A stretch of 64,000 nt of DNA, taken from contig WBZZ01002847.1 of NCBI GenBank assembly GCA_019918135.1, positions 62,001-126,000 of the forward strand, given 5' to 3'. The notes under the pieces were generated by a model, which made no database searches, had not been told where the DNA came from, and saw nothing but the letters and a program-made list of their open reading frames with translations. The translations under genes were made by a program, and so were the position numbers. Shown here in pieces: positions 54,470 to 63,745 of the stretch (positions are counted from its first letter, which is position 1; each line of letters begins with the position of its first letter). The stretch comes from Paulinella micropora (Eukaryota; Cercozoa; Imbricatea; Euglyphida; Paulinellidae).

Positions 54470-54800
54470 GTGGCAGATGTGCGCTAAGCTCCAAAACTGG
54501 GGTCAGAAACTCTTTGAACCACAGGTTAGCCGAACCGTGCATTAATAATATCACGTAATTGTAGGGGTGGTCGACACCTCCTCTACAATTACGTGATACG
54601 ATGTGGTCAATGTGCCACTTGGGTGAGCAGGGCATGAAATAAGGGGCCAGACGCGCCTGCCATTTATTGTCCAAGACTTAGCGCGCGGGCTGGCTCGTGC
54701 TGACTGGACTCCGCGCGTTTGCTAGTGACATCGTGCCCATGCAAACAGGGCGCAGCCCCTGCAGGTGCTTCTTATTTGACTTGATTGGTTTTGAAACTTA
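54470..54800 (-). pseudogene. HNH nuclease-like protein, second copy (relic)
   Basis: The block from 54600 to 54780 repeats 54003-54175 (GTGGTCAATGTGCCACTTGG and GCGCAGCCCCTGCAGGTGCT occur in both). Here the frame reads KWHIDHIV, then RGGVDHPYNYVILLMHGSAN, which supplies the central Asn-containing part of an HNH motif that the first copy lacks. The locus has no good start and looks like a relic. The 15-bp hairpin at 54550-54597 lies in it. Confidence 0.45.
54550..54597. other. Perfect 15-bp hairpin in the HNH relic
   Basis: ATCACGTAATTGTAG and its exact complement CTACAATTACGTGAT flank an 18-base loop. Confidence 0.75.
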
Positions 54801-54824
54801 ACGAATTTAATAAAAATGCATGGT

Positions 54825-56351
54825 TTATTCGCTGTCAATTACCAGTTCCGGCCCACCCCCCAGTACTCTAGCGTGCAAGCTTTCTGAAATTTCGAATGCA
54901 GACTTGCCCTGAACAGTGTCTGGCACTAGTTCATAGCGCGAGAATGTCATGCGGTTTGCTTTGAATTGCCCGTCAGAACGGGCTGGGTTTACTATGCGCA
55001 GTAGCTTGCAGGGGAGTAGGGTTTGCAGCAGGCGTGCACTGGCAGCGAGAGCATGCTGTGTCGGCAGAGTCCCCGGGGGGTCTGCCTTTAGCATGGCTGT
55101 GACATAAGCGCTGGGTGACCAAGGTATGTGCGGAAAAAGAAGCAAAATGTGGCGCAGTGCTTGTGTGATGCGTGGAAGGTCCAGTTCGAGGGTAGTGAGC
55201 TGAAGCTGGGAGGCATGCTTGTTTAGGTTAAGCTGAAGGAACACCAAAAGAAAGGCCAGATTGCTGGCGAGGCATAGAGAAGCCGAAGACTCTGCCTGTT
55301 TTTGCCAGATTTCCTGGACAGTACTCTCGCGAAATAATTTGAGCAGCTGGCAGCGTTTGACGAAATTCGTGCGTTGACAGTCACTGACAAATCCTGGATC
55401 TGCCTGCAGGTTGGGGAACGTGTTACGAAACAGGAGCAGCGCGTGTTCGTCGGGAGTCTTCGCTGGCAGTGAAGACTCCGTCCCGCCATCCTGTGCTTTC
55501 TTGTCGTCCTCTTGTGCTTGCGCTTTTGGTTTTCTTTTTTTCGCGGGAGCTGTTTCCGCCGAGCGTCGTCGTCGGGCTGAACGGCGTTTGAGAGCGCGCC
55601 GATCGCGTTGAGCGCGCAGCTCTTTAAGTTGGCGGAGGATCTGGATGTGTTGGTGGATTGTGTGCATGAACGTGGTCTCGGCGAGGAAGCCTGTCAGCCT
55701 GCTGGAGCAGACCTCTTCGACGACTCGGGGCGCCGCGCCTGGACGCCGAGCGGCCACCTGCCGAAAGCGAAAGCTGTCGGGAGGAAGCTCTTCCCGCAGA
55801 TAGGCGTCATCGCCGAGGGGAGGAGGGTTGTCGTCGTCATCGGAGTCGGGCGGGCGCCGGCGCGGCCTGCCACGCCGACCGCTGTAGATCTGGCGGAGCC
55901 TGGGGCTGGGCATAAAAAGAATTTCTCGTCTGACGTAATTGAGGTCAAGCCAGGGCTTGGCCTGAAGCATGCCATAGAATATCAGCGTGGCGCGCCGGTC
56001 AAGCTCTTCCACGTGCGAGAGCGCGCGGAGCTGCTGGACAATGCCCCGGAAGGCTTGGCATACACGCGCGAGCCTGGCGGCCTGTCGGTAGTAGGCGGCG
56101 CGGGCCGCGGGGCCGGTCTTGGGTGGTTCCACGCCTAGCAGGGCGACCGCGAGCTGGCGCAGCAGGGGTGCGCACAGAATGCGTTCCAACGTGACGGGCG
56201 GCCTTGCGCTGATTCTGTTGAGCTGGGCCAGGTTTGCTCGATTCAGCCGGCGTCTTTTAGAAGGGCGGGGCGAAACCGCCGGGCCACTAATTCTGGCCTG
56301 CAGCTGCACCGCAGCCTTGAGCTGCTTGCCTGTTGCGGTCGGCCCTGACAT
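54825..56351 (-). CDS. Third copy of the helicase C-terminal domain with a distinct N-terminus
   Basis: The ATG at 56351 (MSGPTATGKQLKAAVQLQ) is chosen over upstream low-complexity frame. Residues 1-250 are unique: a basic stretch PSKRRRLNRANL, helical segments (RQAARLARVCQAFRGIVQQL), RGRPRRRPPDSDDDDNPPP, then a coiled region rich in Arg. From about residue 290 it matches the primase-helicase C-terminal domain at lower identity: FPNLQADPGFVSDCQRTNFV, LLKLFRESTVQEIW, QLTTLELDLPRITQALRHIL, QHALAASARLLQTLLPCKL and NPARSDGQF. The AATAAA-type TTTAATAAAAATG just past the stop is on the other strand. Likely nuclear and nucleic-acid-binding; probably an older duplicate than the copy at 52549. Confidence 0.75.
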   Translation of the reverse strand: MSGPTATGKQLKAAVQLQARISGPAVSPRPSKRRRLNRANLAQLNRISARPPVTLERILCAPLLRQLAVALLGVEPPKTGPAARAAYYRQAARLARVCQAFRGIVQQLRALSHVEELDRRATLIFYGMLQAKPWLDLNYVRREILFMPSPRLRQIYSGRRGRPRRRPPDSDDDDNPPPLGDDAYLREELPPDSFRFRQVAARRPGAAPRVVEEVCSSRLTGFLAETTFMHTIHQHIQILRQLKELRAQRDRRALKRRSARRRRSAETAPAKKRKPKAQAQEDDKKAQDGGTESSLPAKTPDEHALLLFRNTFPNLQADPGFVSDCQRTNFVKRCQLLKLFRESTVQEIWQKQAESSASLCLASNLAFLLVFLQLNLNKHASQLQLTTLELDLPRITQALRHILLLFPHIPWSPSAYVTAMLKADPPGTLPTQHALAASARLLQTLLPCKLLRIVNPARSDGQFKANRMTFSRYELVPDTVQGKSAFEISESLHARVLGGGPELVIDSE

Positions 56352-56634
56352 GTGCTTGTGTTTTTTTTTCTCTTGTTTTGTGTTTGATATCTTGCCCCCG
56401 GCCTCCTTGTCGAGAAACGTGTGTCTAGGAGAGAGAGAGCGAGAGGCGGCGGGGGGGGGGGGGAGTTTGGTGCTACCCCCTCCCCCTTGCGCCCGGGGGG
56501 CATGCTGCCCCCTCCTCCCTTTTTTGAGAAAAACATTGTCAGATGGGGGGAGGGGGAGGGGCACCCCCCCCCCCTCTTTCCCTCCCCCTCCCCCCATCGC
56601 CCCCCGTTCCTGCCCTCTACTTTGAGACTGAGAA
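56352..56634. promoter_or_regulatory. Divergent spacer with mini-repeat fragment and G/C-run hairpin
   Basis: The spacer holds GGGGGGCATGCTGCCCCCTCC (one arm of the GC-rich mini-repeat, near 56497) and a long hairpin between GATGGGGGGAGGGGGAGGGG (56543-56562) and the C-rich partner ending CCCCCCATC (56590-56599). Promoters of both divergent genes should lie here. Confidence 0.5.
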
Positions 56635-57072
56635 ATGAACATACAAGTTCAGTGCGGCGCTTGTACGGGGGCCTGCATCGTCAGTCCGACAGAGCTGAGA
56701 GTGTGCCCGCAATGCCGCGAACCCCGGCTCTACCTGTGCACGCGCAAGAGGTGCTTTGCGGAAGTATGCTTCGAGTGCGGCATCGACACGAGACCACACG
56801 TGTGTCTCTCCAGGTGCCTGAACGGTTGTATCATCACCGGCGAAGGCGGCCGCGGCGCTAGTAACTCGCGGGTGGGTCGGGCCAAGAAGAAGACGCAGAA
56901 GAAGCAGAAGAAGACACAGAAGAAGCAGAAGAAGCAGCAGAAGACCTCCGGCCAGCCGGCGCCGGCTAGCAAAAGCCAGCCCCCTGCGCAGGAGGGGGCC
57001 TTGCTGTCGTGGCTACGACAGCAAGGCCCCCAAGCCGACACTACGGAGCTGAAAGAGGAGGAGGCCCAGTAG
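56635..57072 (+). CDS. Small Cys-rich (RING/zinc-ribbon-like) protein with Lys-rich tail
   Basis: The ATG at 56635 opens a 145-residue frame. The first 65 residues hold CGAC, CPQC, CTRKRC, CFEC and further cysteines with a histidine, a pattern that could bind two or three zinc ions as in RING or B-box-like folds. A run of KKTQKKQKK repeats follows, then Pro/Ala-rich sequence and an acidic end. A 16-bp perfect hairpin (56995-57030) lies in the last third, and its translation has no counterpart elsewhere. It may be a ubiquitin-ligase-type or nucleic-acid-binding protein. TTTTTATTTG follows the stop. Confidence 0.65.
   Translation: MNIQVQCGACTGACIVSPTELRVCPQCREPRLYLCTRKRCFAEVCFECGIDTRPHVCLSRCLNGCIITGEGGRGASNSRVGRAKKKTQKKQKKTQKKQKKQQKTSGQPAPASKSQPPAQEGALLSWLRQQGPQADTTELKEEEAQ
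56995..57030. other. Perfect 16-bp hairpin inside the Cys-rich gene
   Basis: GGGGCCTTGCTGTCGT and its exact complement flank the 4-base loop GGCT. Confidence 0.8.
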
Positions 57073-57269
57073 AAGTTTTTTGTTTTTATTTGTAATTAAA
57101 AAAAAGCAAGCCTGCAAACCTGTGCAAGGAGGACGCAGCGATTTTCGCAAGGAGCCCCTCCTCTCCTCTCCCCATTCTTGCCGCCACCCCCCCTTCCCCC
57201 GTTCCTGCCCCCTCCCCTCCAAGAGAGGAGGCAGGGGCGCTCTTTGAGCCTAGTCTTATAAACATCAAC

Positions 57270-58469
57270 ATGCCCCTGGATATGGGTGGCGACGCAAATC
57301 AGGCCTGGCACCCCTCACCTCCTGCGGGGAGGCCGCCCCAGCCTAGGCCCCAGAAACGCCAGGGCCTAGCTGGGGCGAAAAGTGAATCTACGGCAAAGCT
57401 CGAACGCTTTGCCGTAGATTCAGGGCAGCGGTCATATCGGTATATCAACCTAAATGGCCTTGGCGCCGAGGAACTGGTGGCTCTGCGAACACTGCTAAAT
57501 GAACAAGCTAAAATCTCAACCAAGGAATCAGCGCCCACGCTGGTTTTCCAAATGAACGACGGCCTCTATACCAACCCACAAATAGAAGAGCGCTGGGACA
57601 TCCGGAACTGGCAAAAGCCGCCGATCGATGACTGGGTTCACCGGGTGACCGCCCAGCTACCTCGCCTGCGACCCAGCCAAACCAACCCCCCGGTGGCGTG
57701 GCTGGCACTACCAGGGCCACCGGGCCAGAACGCGGACGACGCCGTTCGCGCAACGAACGGCACGAGTTGTGTTGTCAGCGACCTGGCTGCCGGCAGAACG
57801 TCGACAGGCCAGGCGGCCAGACTGCTGGCCTTCTCGCCAATGCCAACCCCTCCTGCCTTTAGATCTACAAGCAGAGACTACTGGACAACCACCGCGTATG
57901 CCCTAGTTGAGCCTCAGCGCAACCTCCGCGCAGTGCTCACGTGCGTACGTGGGTACATCACTCGCCCCCAAAACGCCAAAAAAAGGAGAGCGCTCCGCAC
58001 TAACGTAGGAAGGGCGGCGACAATATATTGTACTAGCGCCTGGGCTTCCCAGTGGGTAAACGGCATCTTGTCGTACCAGGGCCTAGGCTCAAGGGAAGCA
58101 CCGACTTGGATAAGGCAACTGCGTCCCGAGCCCGTCTGGCTTCAGATGGAGCTGGAAACAGCAAGCCCGTGGCCGTTCAGCGACAATATTCCGCTTAGAA
58201 CCTCCCTTACCTGTGGCGGGGCTTTGGTGCTGTTCCAACAAAGCATGGACGTGAGACCAGATTCCCCGAACCTTGCTGCACTTTTGACCTCCGGGCTGCC
58301 TCGTCGGGTCTTCCCCTCGGCTAACACACAACAGAAACTAACTTCAAGAATCATAGAGCACAACAAGTCTGCCCAAAAAGCCAGGGACCGCATAGCACGT
58401 CGCTTCAAACTTGACACACACACAGGGAAACCCCCCGCTGACGACGCTGAAGGCGAAACCTGGATTTAA
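57270..58469 (+). CDS. Unknown 399-residue protein
   Basis: The ATG at 57270 (MPLDMGGDANQAWHP) opens a frame with a Pro-rich N-terminus, then an ordered region with mixed strands and helices (YRYINLNGLGAEELVALRTL, TLVFQMNDGLYTNPQIEERW, ATIYCTSAWASQWVNGILSY, LQMELETASPWPFSDNIPLR). There are no membrane segments, zinc sites or catalytic motifs. Its size and beta-rich look would suit a minor capsid or structural protein, but this is not supported by any motif. A 17-bp perfect hairpin (57383-57422) falls in the early coding region. TTTTTTATATAAAAAC follows the stop at about 58497. Confidence 0.65.
   Translation: MPLDMGGDANQAWHPSPPAGRPPQPRPQKRQGLAGAKSESTAKLERFAVDSGQRSYRYINLNGLGAEELVALRTLLNEQAKISTKESAPTLVFQMNDGLYTNPQIEERWDIRNWQKPPIDDWVHRVTAQLPRLRPSQTNPPVAWLALPGPPGQNADDAVRATNGTSCVVSDLAAGRTSTGQAARLLAFSPMPTPPAFRSTSRDYWTTTAYALVEPQRNLRAVLTCVRGYITRPQNAKKRRALRTNVGRAATIYCTSAWASQWVNGILSYQGLGSREAPTWIRQLRPEPVWLQMELETASPWPFSDNIPLRTSLTCGGALVLFQQSMDVRPDSPNLAALLTSGLPRRVFPSANTQQKLTSRIIEHNKSAQKARDRIARRFKLDTHTGKPPADDAEGETWI
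57383..57422. other. Perfect 17-bp hairpin inside the unknown gene
   Basis: TGAATCTACGGCAAAGC at 57383-57399 and its exact complement at 57406-57422 flank a 6-base loop. The arms are moderate in GC, unlike the GC-rich mini-repeat. Confidence 0.8.
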
Positions 58470-58780
58470 TAGTGAAGAGGAAGCGAAGAAAGAAGTTTTT
58501 TATATAAAAACAACAATGACACTCGTTACTGCTACCAACAGTAGCAAATCCGAGCGTTGTGAAACACTCTCCATTTCATTTCAATCTATACTCCGGCGCG
58601 GGGGCCTCCGGGGCCTTTGGGGACTACATGGAACCTAGCCCTCTCCCTTGTCATTCTTCTTTGTTGCAGTAATTTAACTATATGTTCAAACCCTCCCGGG
58701 GGGGGGGGGGCCCCCCCCCCCTGACCGGGAAAAAAGTAGCGGGCGCGAAGACTAGCCTCAAAAAAATAAAACAAGAAAGA
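58470..58780. other. Spacer with 3' box and G/C-run palindrome
   Basis: After the AT-rich 3' box comes unremarkable sequence and a G-run/C-run palindrome at 58694-58722 (G-run directly joined to C-run). No gene was recognised before 58781. Confidence 0.5.
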
Positions 58781-59060
58781 ATGTTTGTGCAACCGAGCAA
58801 TGGAGCCGAGACCCGGGCGGCCAAGAGACGGCGCCTGGATAAAATGTCACAGGCACTACCTCTGACCTTTGCTCGTGCAGGTGCTGTAGCTCAAGCACGG
58901 CTGTGCTCGTCGGTACAGCCGGACCTGTGCATGCCTCGAGAAGGAGGAGGAGGAGTCGGCGACAGACTCTGCGCTGAGGTGGCAGCGCGTGTTCTGGCAG
59001 GCGACGCTAGTGTGTATGCCCGGCGCCCGGGAACTTGTTGGTGCAAAAAAGAGAAGAGAA
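58781..59060 (+). CDS. Possible short basic protein
   Basis: From the ATG at 58781 the frame reads MFVQPSNGAETRAAKRRRLD, then KMSQALPLTFARAGAVAQAR, a small Cys-containing segment and a Lys/Arg-rich end that runs into the purine tract of the repeat region. The basic AKRRRL resembles that of the gene at 54825. The end is not defined. It may be a degenerate N-terminus or chance. Confidence 0.3.
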
Positions 59061-59500
59061 AGAGAAAGAAAAAAAATCCTCTTGTCGGAAAAAAAAGGGG
59101 AGGGGGAACGGAGGGAAGAGGGGAGAGGGAGAGAAGAGGGAAGAGGGAAGAGAGAAGGAGGGGGGGGGGAGGAGAGAGGGGCGTCCCTGTTCTCTTCCCC
59201 GGGGTTTTTTCCCCCCGCTCTCCTCCCCCTTCTCTCTCCCCTCCCCCTTCTCTCCCCCCTCCCCCTTATCTTCCCGCTCCCTTTTACCTCCGAAAGCAAA
59301 AAAAGTGCGCATTTGCGCAACAAAAAAAATTTGTTTTGGCGCTAAGTTTTGCACAAGTATGATACGACCGGAAAAGGCACTGCTTCCAAGTTTTCCGTTA
59401 AAGAATGGGAGGGCCGGGGCGCGCTAAGAATCTACAAGAAAAATCACGCAAAAAAAATTCCCTGACAAGGCTTCAATCTTGGCACTGAGAACTAAGAGAG
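59050..59500. repeat. Right-region repeat, first copy (purine/pyrimidine tract plus tail)
   Basis: A purine tract (59045-59180), a pyrimidine tract (59195-59290), and a tail with ATGATACGACCG, CTTCCAAGTTTTCCG and GGCACTGAGAACTA. Related copies lie at 60850-61400 and 62300-62570. Confidence 0.75.
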
Positions 59501-59618
59501 GGAGATAAGAGAGGCAGGAGAGCGCAGAAATTTTTTTTAACTTCTGCGCCTTTCTCCCCCTCGTCCCTGCTTTTTGAGCTCTCTGTGTTCTGTGTTCAGG
59601 GGGGAGGGGACACTACAA

Positions 59619-60437
59619 ATGCCAATGGCTTCTTCCAGTCTGTTGGTCGACTACGGGGCGCAGTGGGGTGGACAGCTCGCCTGTCCTAGCACGACCACAG
59701 ACGGTGGTGAGCTGGCGGTCACTCTCCCGGCGGTTTGTCGTCGGCTCGTCGCTAGCTATCTCTTCCGTGCGGCAGATCTGGCAGTGCTGGCCGCGGTGTG
59801 GGGTGTGTCCACACAGCCAAGCCAGGAGCAGCGCTGCCATTCCTGGCAGCTCTCTGACCTGCTGGCCGCCTGGGAGCAGCAGGCCGCCGGTCGGCCGCAG
59901 CCGTCACGCGGTCCGGTCGAAGTGGTGGTCGACGTGGACAAGGAGGCGCGACTGGCCAAGATCGCCATCGTGGCTCCGCTGTCCGTGCTGACACGCGGCC
60001 TAGGTTTGGATCTCGTGGCTGTGCACGTAGTGAGCGGCGCGCGGAGCTTCGATCTGACCGGGAACCTCCGCGAGTCCCGTTCGCACGCACTGGTTGCGCC
60101 TGCGTGCCCCTTAATTGATCTGCGCATAGACACCGACTGCCCGCGACAGTTTGTCGCAGCTTGCGGCTTCATCAGCCGGACCATGTTTCCCCACTTGGAA
60201 ACACTGTGGCTAGCGTACGGCGGCCGGAACGGCCAGGCCTGTCTGTCAGGCCTGACGGTCGGCTTCCAGCGCAGACGCTTCCCTCGCCTGCGCGTCCTGG
60301 TGCTGGGCCCGCTGCCTGCGACCCTCACCGGCCAAGTGTGGGCCGACACGGACGTGGTCTTCCGGGGTTATGCGGGGCATGGTCCAAGCCCGGAGGGGCA
60401 CCAGGAAGGAGTCGGGGGAGGAGCAGGAGCGCGCTAA
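59619..60437 (+). CDS. F-box/LRR-like protein
   Basis: The ATG at 59619 (MPMASSSLLVDYGAQWGG) is chosen because upstream frame is repeat sequence. Residues 30-65 (LPAVCRRLVASYLFRAADLA) resemble a degenerate F-box. Later strands and helices include FPHLETLWLAYGGRNGQA and FPRLRVLVLGPLPATL, which fit one or two leucine-rich-repeat units. F-box/LRR proteins in large viruses often redirect host ubiquitin ligases. The similarity is weak. The end of the frame merges into the repeat family (GGAGGAGCAGGAGCGCGCTAAG). Confidence 0.45.
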   Translation: MPMASSSLLVDYGAQWGGQLACPSTTTDGGELAVTLPAVCRRLVASYLFRAADLAVLAAVWGVSTQPSQEQRCHSWQLSDLLAAWEQQAAGRPQPSRGPVEVVVDVDKEARLAKIAIVAPLSVLTRGLGLDLVAVHVVSGARSFDLTGNLRESRSHALVAPACPLIDLRIDTDCPRQFVAACGFISRTMFPHLETLWLAYGGRNGQACLSGLTVGFQRRRFPRLRVLVLGPLPATLTGQVWADTDVVFRGYAGHGPSPEGHQEGVGGGAGAR

Positions 60438-63400
60438 GAACGTACAAAAAAGAAATGATTAAAGCTCGACAAAGTCTTACACTTGACACTTGCAACGGCA
60501 CCCCCAGGCTACTACAGCATCCGACACACGTCATGTCGCAGCGGTAGCCTATATTAGAAACCTGGCCGGAACCGTCTGTGCTCTGCTCGCGCGCCAAAAG
60601 AGTGCGAAAAGGAATACGCTGAATTAAAGCTCGACGGTCCTACACCTGGGCACTGAAAACTAGGAGCAGAGCACCGTGCTCCGGCACGACCCTACTGCGA
60701 ATGGATGGACGGTGGTCAATGTGCTAGGAAGGCGGCTTGGCGGTCTGTGCGTATGATATGGCCGAAAAAGGCAGCGTTTCAGGCTTTTCTGGCAATACTG
60801 CCCTTTTCGGTCATATCATTCCAGGCGCGCACATGCGCAAATTTGGCTACAAATCTGGTGCAAAAAAAAAGAGGAGAGAAAGAGAAAAAAAAATCCTCTT
60901 GCCGAAAAAAAAGGGGAGGGGGAACGGAGGGAAGAGGGGAGAGGGAAGAAAGAGGGAAGAGGGAGAGGGGAAGAGAGAAGGAGGGGGGAGGGGAGAGGGG
61001 CGCCCCTGTTCTCTTCCCCGTGGTTTTTTCCCCCCGCTCCCCTTTTTCTCCCCCCTTGGCGCGCGGTTCTTTCCGCGGGAAAACGACAACTAAAACCTCG
61101 CGGAAAGAGACAGGAGCGACCCCCTGCTAAATTTGGTGCAAAGTTTTGCACCACTATGATACGACCGAAAAAGGCAGTGCTTCCAAGTTTTCCGGTAAGA
61201 CTAAGAAAGAGAGGGGCCGGGCGCGCTTCGCCTATATAAAAAATCACGCGAAAAAAAAATCCTTGACAAAGTTTTAATCTTTGGCACCGAAAATTAGGAG
61301 AGGAAGGGGTCGGGGAGGAGCAGGGGCGCGCTAAGATCGTACAAAAAAGAATCACGTAAAAAAAAGAAATCCCTGACAGAGCTTTAATATCGGCACTGAG
61401 AACAGGGAGCGAGAGAGAGAGAAAAAGGGCAGGGGAGGGAGCCGCGCCAAGAAAGTGCAAAAAAAGTCCACGCTGAATTAAAACTCGACAAAGTCTTACA
61501 CTTGACACTTGCAACTGCACCCTCAGGCTGCCGCAGCATCCGGCCCACGTCATGTCGCTGCGGTAGCCCGAGCCACGAACCCTGGCCGACACCGTCTGTG
61601 CTCTGCTCGCGCGCCAAGAGAATACGCTAAAACAAAGCTCGACGGTCTTACACTTGGGCACTGAAAACTAGGAGCGGGGCACCGTGCCCCCGGCACGACC
61701 CTGCGGAGAATGAATGGGCGGTGGTTTATGTGCTAGGAGGACAAAGGCCCCGGCGGGCCCCGACGGCGTCCTGTCCGTGCCATGGCTCAGCCACCGTGCG
61801 TAAGGTCAGAAAAATGTACAAAAAGGAAAAAAAACTTCTTTTGCCCGACAACAAAGGGAACAGACGGGGGGAGGAGGAAGAGCACGAATTGTCTAGTCCT
61901 CCGTCAGAGGATCTGGAGCGGGAGAGGGAGGGAAAGGGAAGGAACGAAAGAGGATCAAGCACGATCTGTCCTGCCCCCCCCCTCGTCCCTTGTTTGCGCG
62001 TGCAAACGCGTTCCAAAGAAATTTTCTTTTCCACTTTTCATATTTCCGCAGATATTTCCGCAGACCTTGCGCAACGTGCTCCAGCACGACCCTGACCCTG
62101 CGACAGATAATTGGACGGTGGAGGGAGAGAGCGCAGAAGCTACTTTCTTGATGGCGCTTTTAGCGAAGGAAGGCGGCTTGGCGGTCTGTGCATGTGATAT
62201 GGCAGAAAAAGGCAGCGTTTCGGGCTTTTCTGGCAGTACTGCCCTTTTCGGCCATATCATTCCAGGCGCACACATGCGCAAAATTTGGCGACAGATTTTG
62301 TGCAAAAAAAGAAGAAAGAAAGAGAAAGAAAAAATCCTCTTGCCGGAAAAAAAAAGGGGAGGGGGAACGGAGGGAAGAGGAGAGAGGGAGGGAAGAGGGA
62401 AGAAAGAGGGAAGAGGGAAGAGAGAAGGAGGGGGGAGGGGAGAGAGGGGCGTTTTTGTTTTCTTCCCCGGGGTTTTTCCCCCCCGCTCCCCTCCCCCTTC
62501 TCTCCCCCCTCCCCCTTATCTTCCCGCTCCCTCTCTTGGTTCTCAGTGCCAAGCCTGAGATTTTGTCAGGGATTTTTTTTTGTTGTCGGGCAAAAAAAAA
62601 TTCCGCAGATCTTTTCATATTTCCGCAGGTCTTGCGCACGGTGGCCGAGAGTGAGAGGGAGGGCTACAACAGGTCTTCCTCACGGCGGCCCAGCCAAAGC
62701 GTCTGTGTGGGATTTTCTTTTGCGCAAGTAGATTTTGGCGCCAAATTAGCGCTTACGGCTGTTTCCCCGGGAAAGCTAAGACGTACTGCACGGCTGGACC
62801 CTGGCGGGCGCACCCTACCTCCGGACGGCACAATTGGGCGCCAAATTTAGCTGGGGTCGTTCCGGAGGCTTAAGGAGCAGGGGGGGGGGGGAGGGGAAGG
62901 GCGCAGAAGCTGCAAAAGAAATAAATACATGCAACGCCTCCACAGGTCGGCCTCCCCTCTGTTCATATCCCCGCGGACCCTGCGCACAGTGGCCGAGCTA
63001 TGGCACGGACAGGACGCCGTCGGGATTATTAAACTTTTATCCTCCTAGCACATTGACCACCGCCCATCCATTCGCGCAGGGTCGTGCTGGAGCACGGCCC
63101 TCCGCTCCTAGTTTTCAGTGCTCAAGTGTACGACCGTCTAGTGGGCCGGATGCTGCGGCAGCCTGAGGGAGCCTTTGCAAGTGTCAAGTGCAATGCCTTG
63201 TCGAGCTTTAATTCAGCGTAAATTACATTTTCTTGGCGCGGCCCCCTCTCCCGCGCCCTGTTCTCAGGGGCCAATATTAAAACTTTGTCAGGGATTTCTT
63301 TTTTCGCGTGATTCCTTTTTGTACGCCGGCGAAGCGCGCTCCTGCCTCTTTCCTCTGCAAGATCTGCGGAAATATCTGCGGGAATATGAAAAGTGGAAAA

Positions 63401-63745
63401 AAAGATCGGAACGCGTTTGCACGCGCAAACAAGGGACGAGGGGGGGAATAGCAGGGGACAAAGGGAACAGAAGGACGAGGGGGGAACGGGGAAATGCACA
63501 TCCCGCCCCTTTCTTTCCCCCATTCCTCATCCCCCCCCCCCGTCTGTTTCCTTTGTTGTCAGACCAAAAGAAAATTTTTCCTTTTTTCATATTTCCGCGG
63601 ATCTTGCGCACGATGATGGCCGAGCCATGGCACGGACAGACGCTGTCGGGCCCGCCGGGGCTTTTGTCTTGTTAACACGGTGCCCAGAGTGTAAGACCGT
63701 CGAGCTTTAATTCAGCGCATTCTTTTTCGCACTCCCTTGACGCCC
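60438..63745. repeat. Complex array of direct and inverted repeats
   Basis: No credible gene was found. One block (AAGCTCGACAAAGTCTTACA, then CGTCATGTCGC, CTGTGCTCTGCTCGCGCGCC, ACTGAAAACTAGGAGC, GTGCTAGGA) occurs at about 60460-60735 and 61475-61740, and in reverse at about 63035-63220. A second block (ATGATATGGCCGAAAAAGGC to a complementary CCTTTTCGGTCATATCAT) forms hairpins at 60755-60820 and 62195-62262. A third is the purine/pyrimidine tract at 60860-61060 and 62310-62530. TTTCATATTTCCGCAGA-type pieces recur at 62035, 62610, 63590 and in reverse near 63365. Open frames here only translate the repeats. The layout suggests a genome-end or inter-unit repeat region, or a repeat-rich insertion zone. 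Confidence 0.75.

Noticed and set aside
57270-58469. Capsid or triplex protein assignment
   Set aside because: Only size and a beta-rich look suggest it; no motif supports the call.
60705-63710. Several 100-260-codon frames in the right repeat zone
   Set aside because: They run through purine/pyrimidine tracts and repeat blocks, occur on both strands, and their peptides are low complexity.
59050-63745. LTR retroelement explanation for the repeats
   Set aside because: No TG...CA-bounded paired long repeats, primer-binding site, or gag/pol coding was seen between copies.
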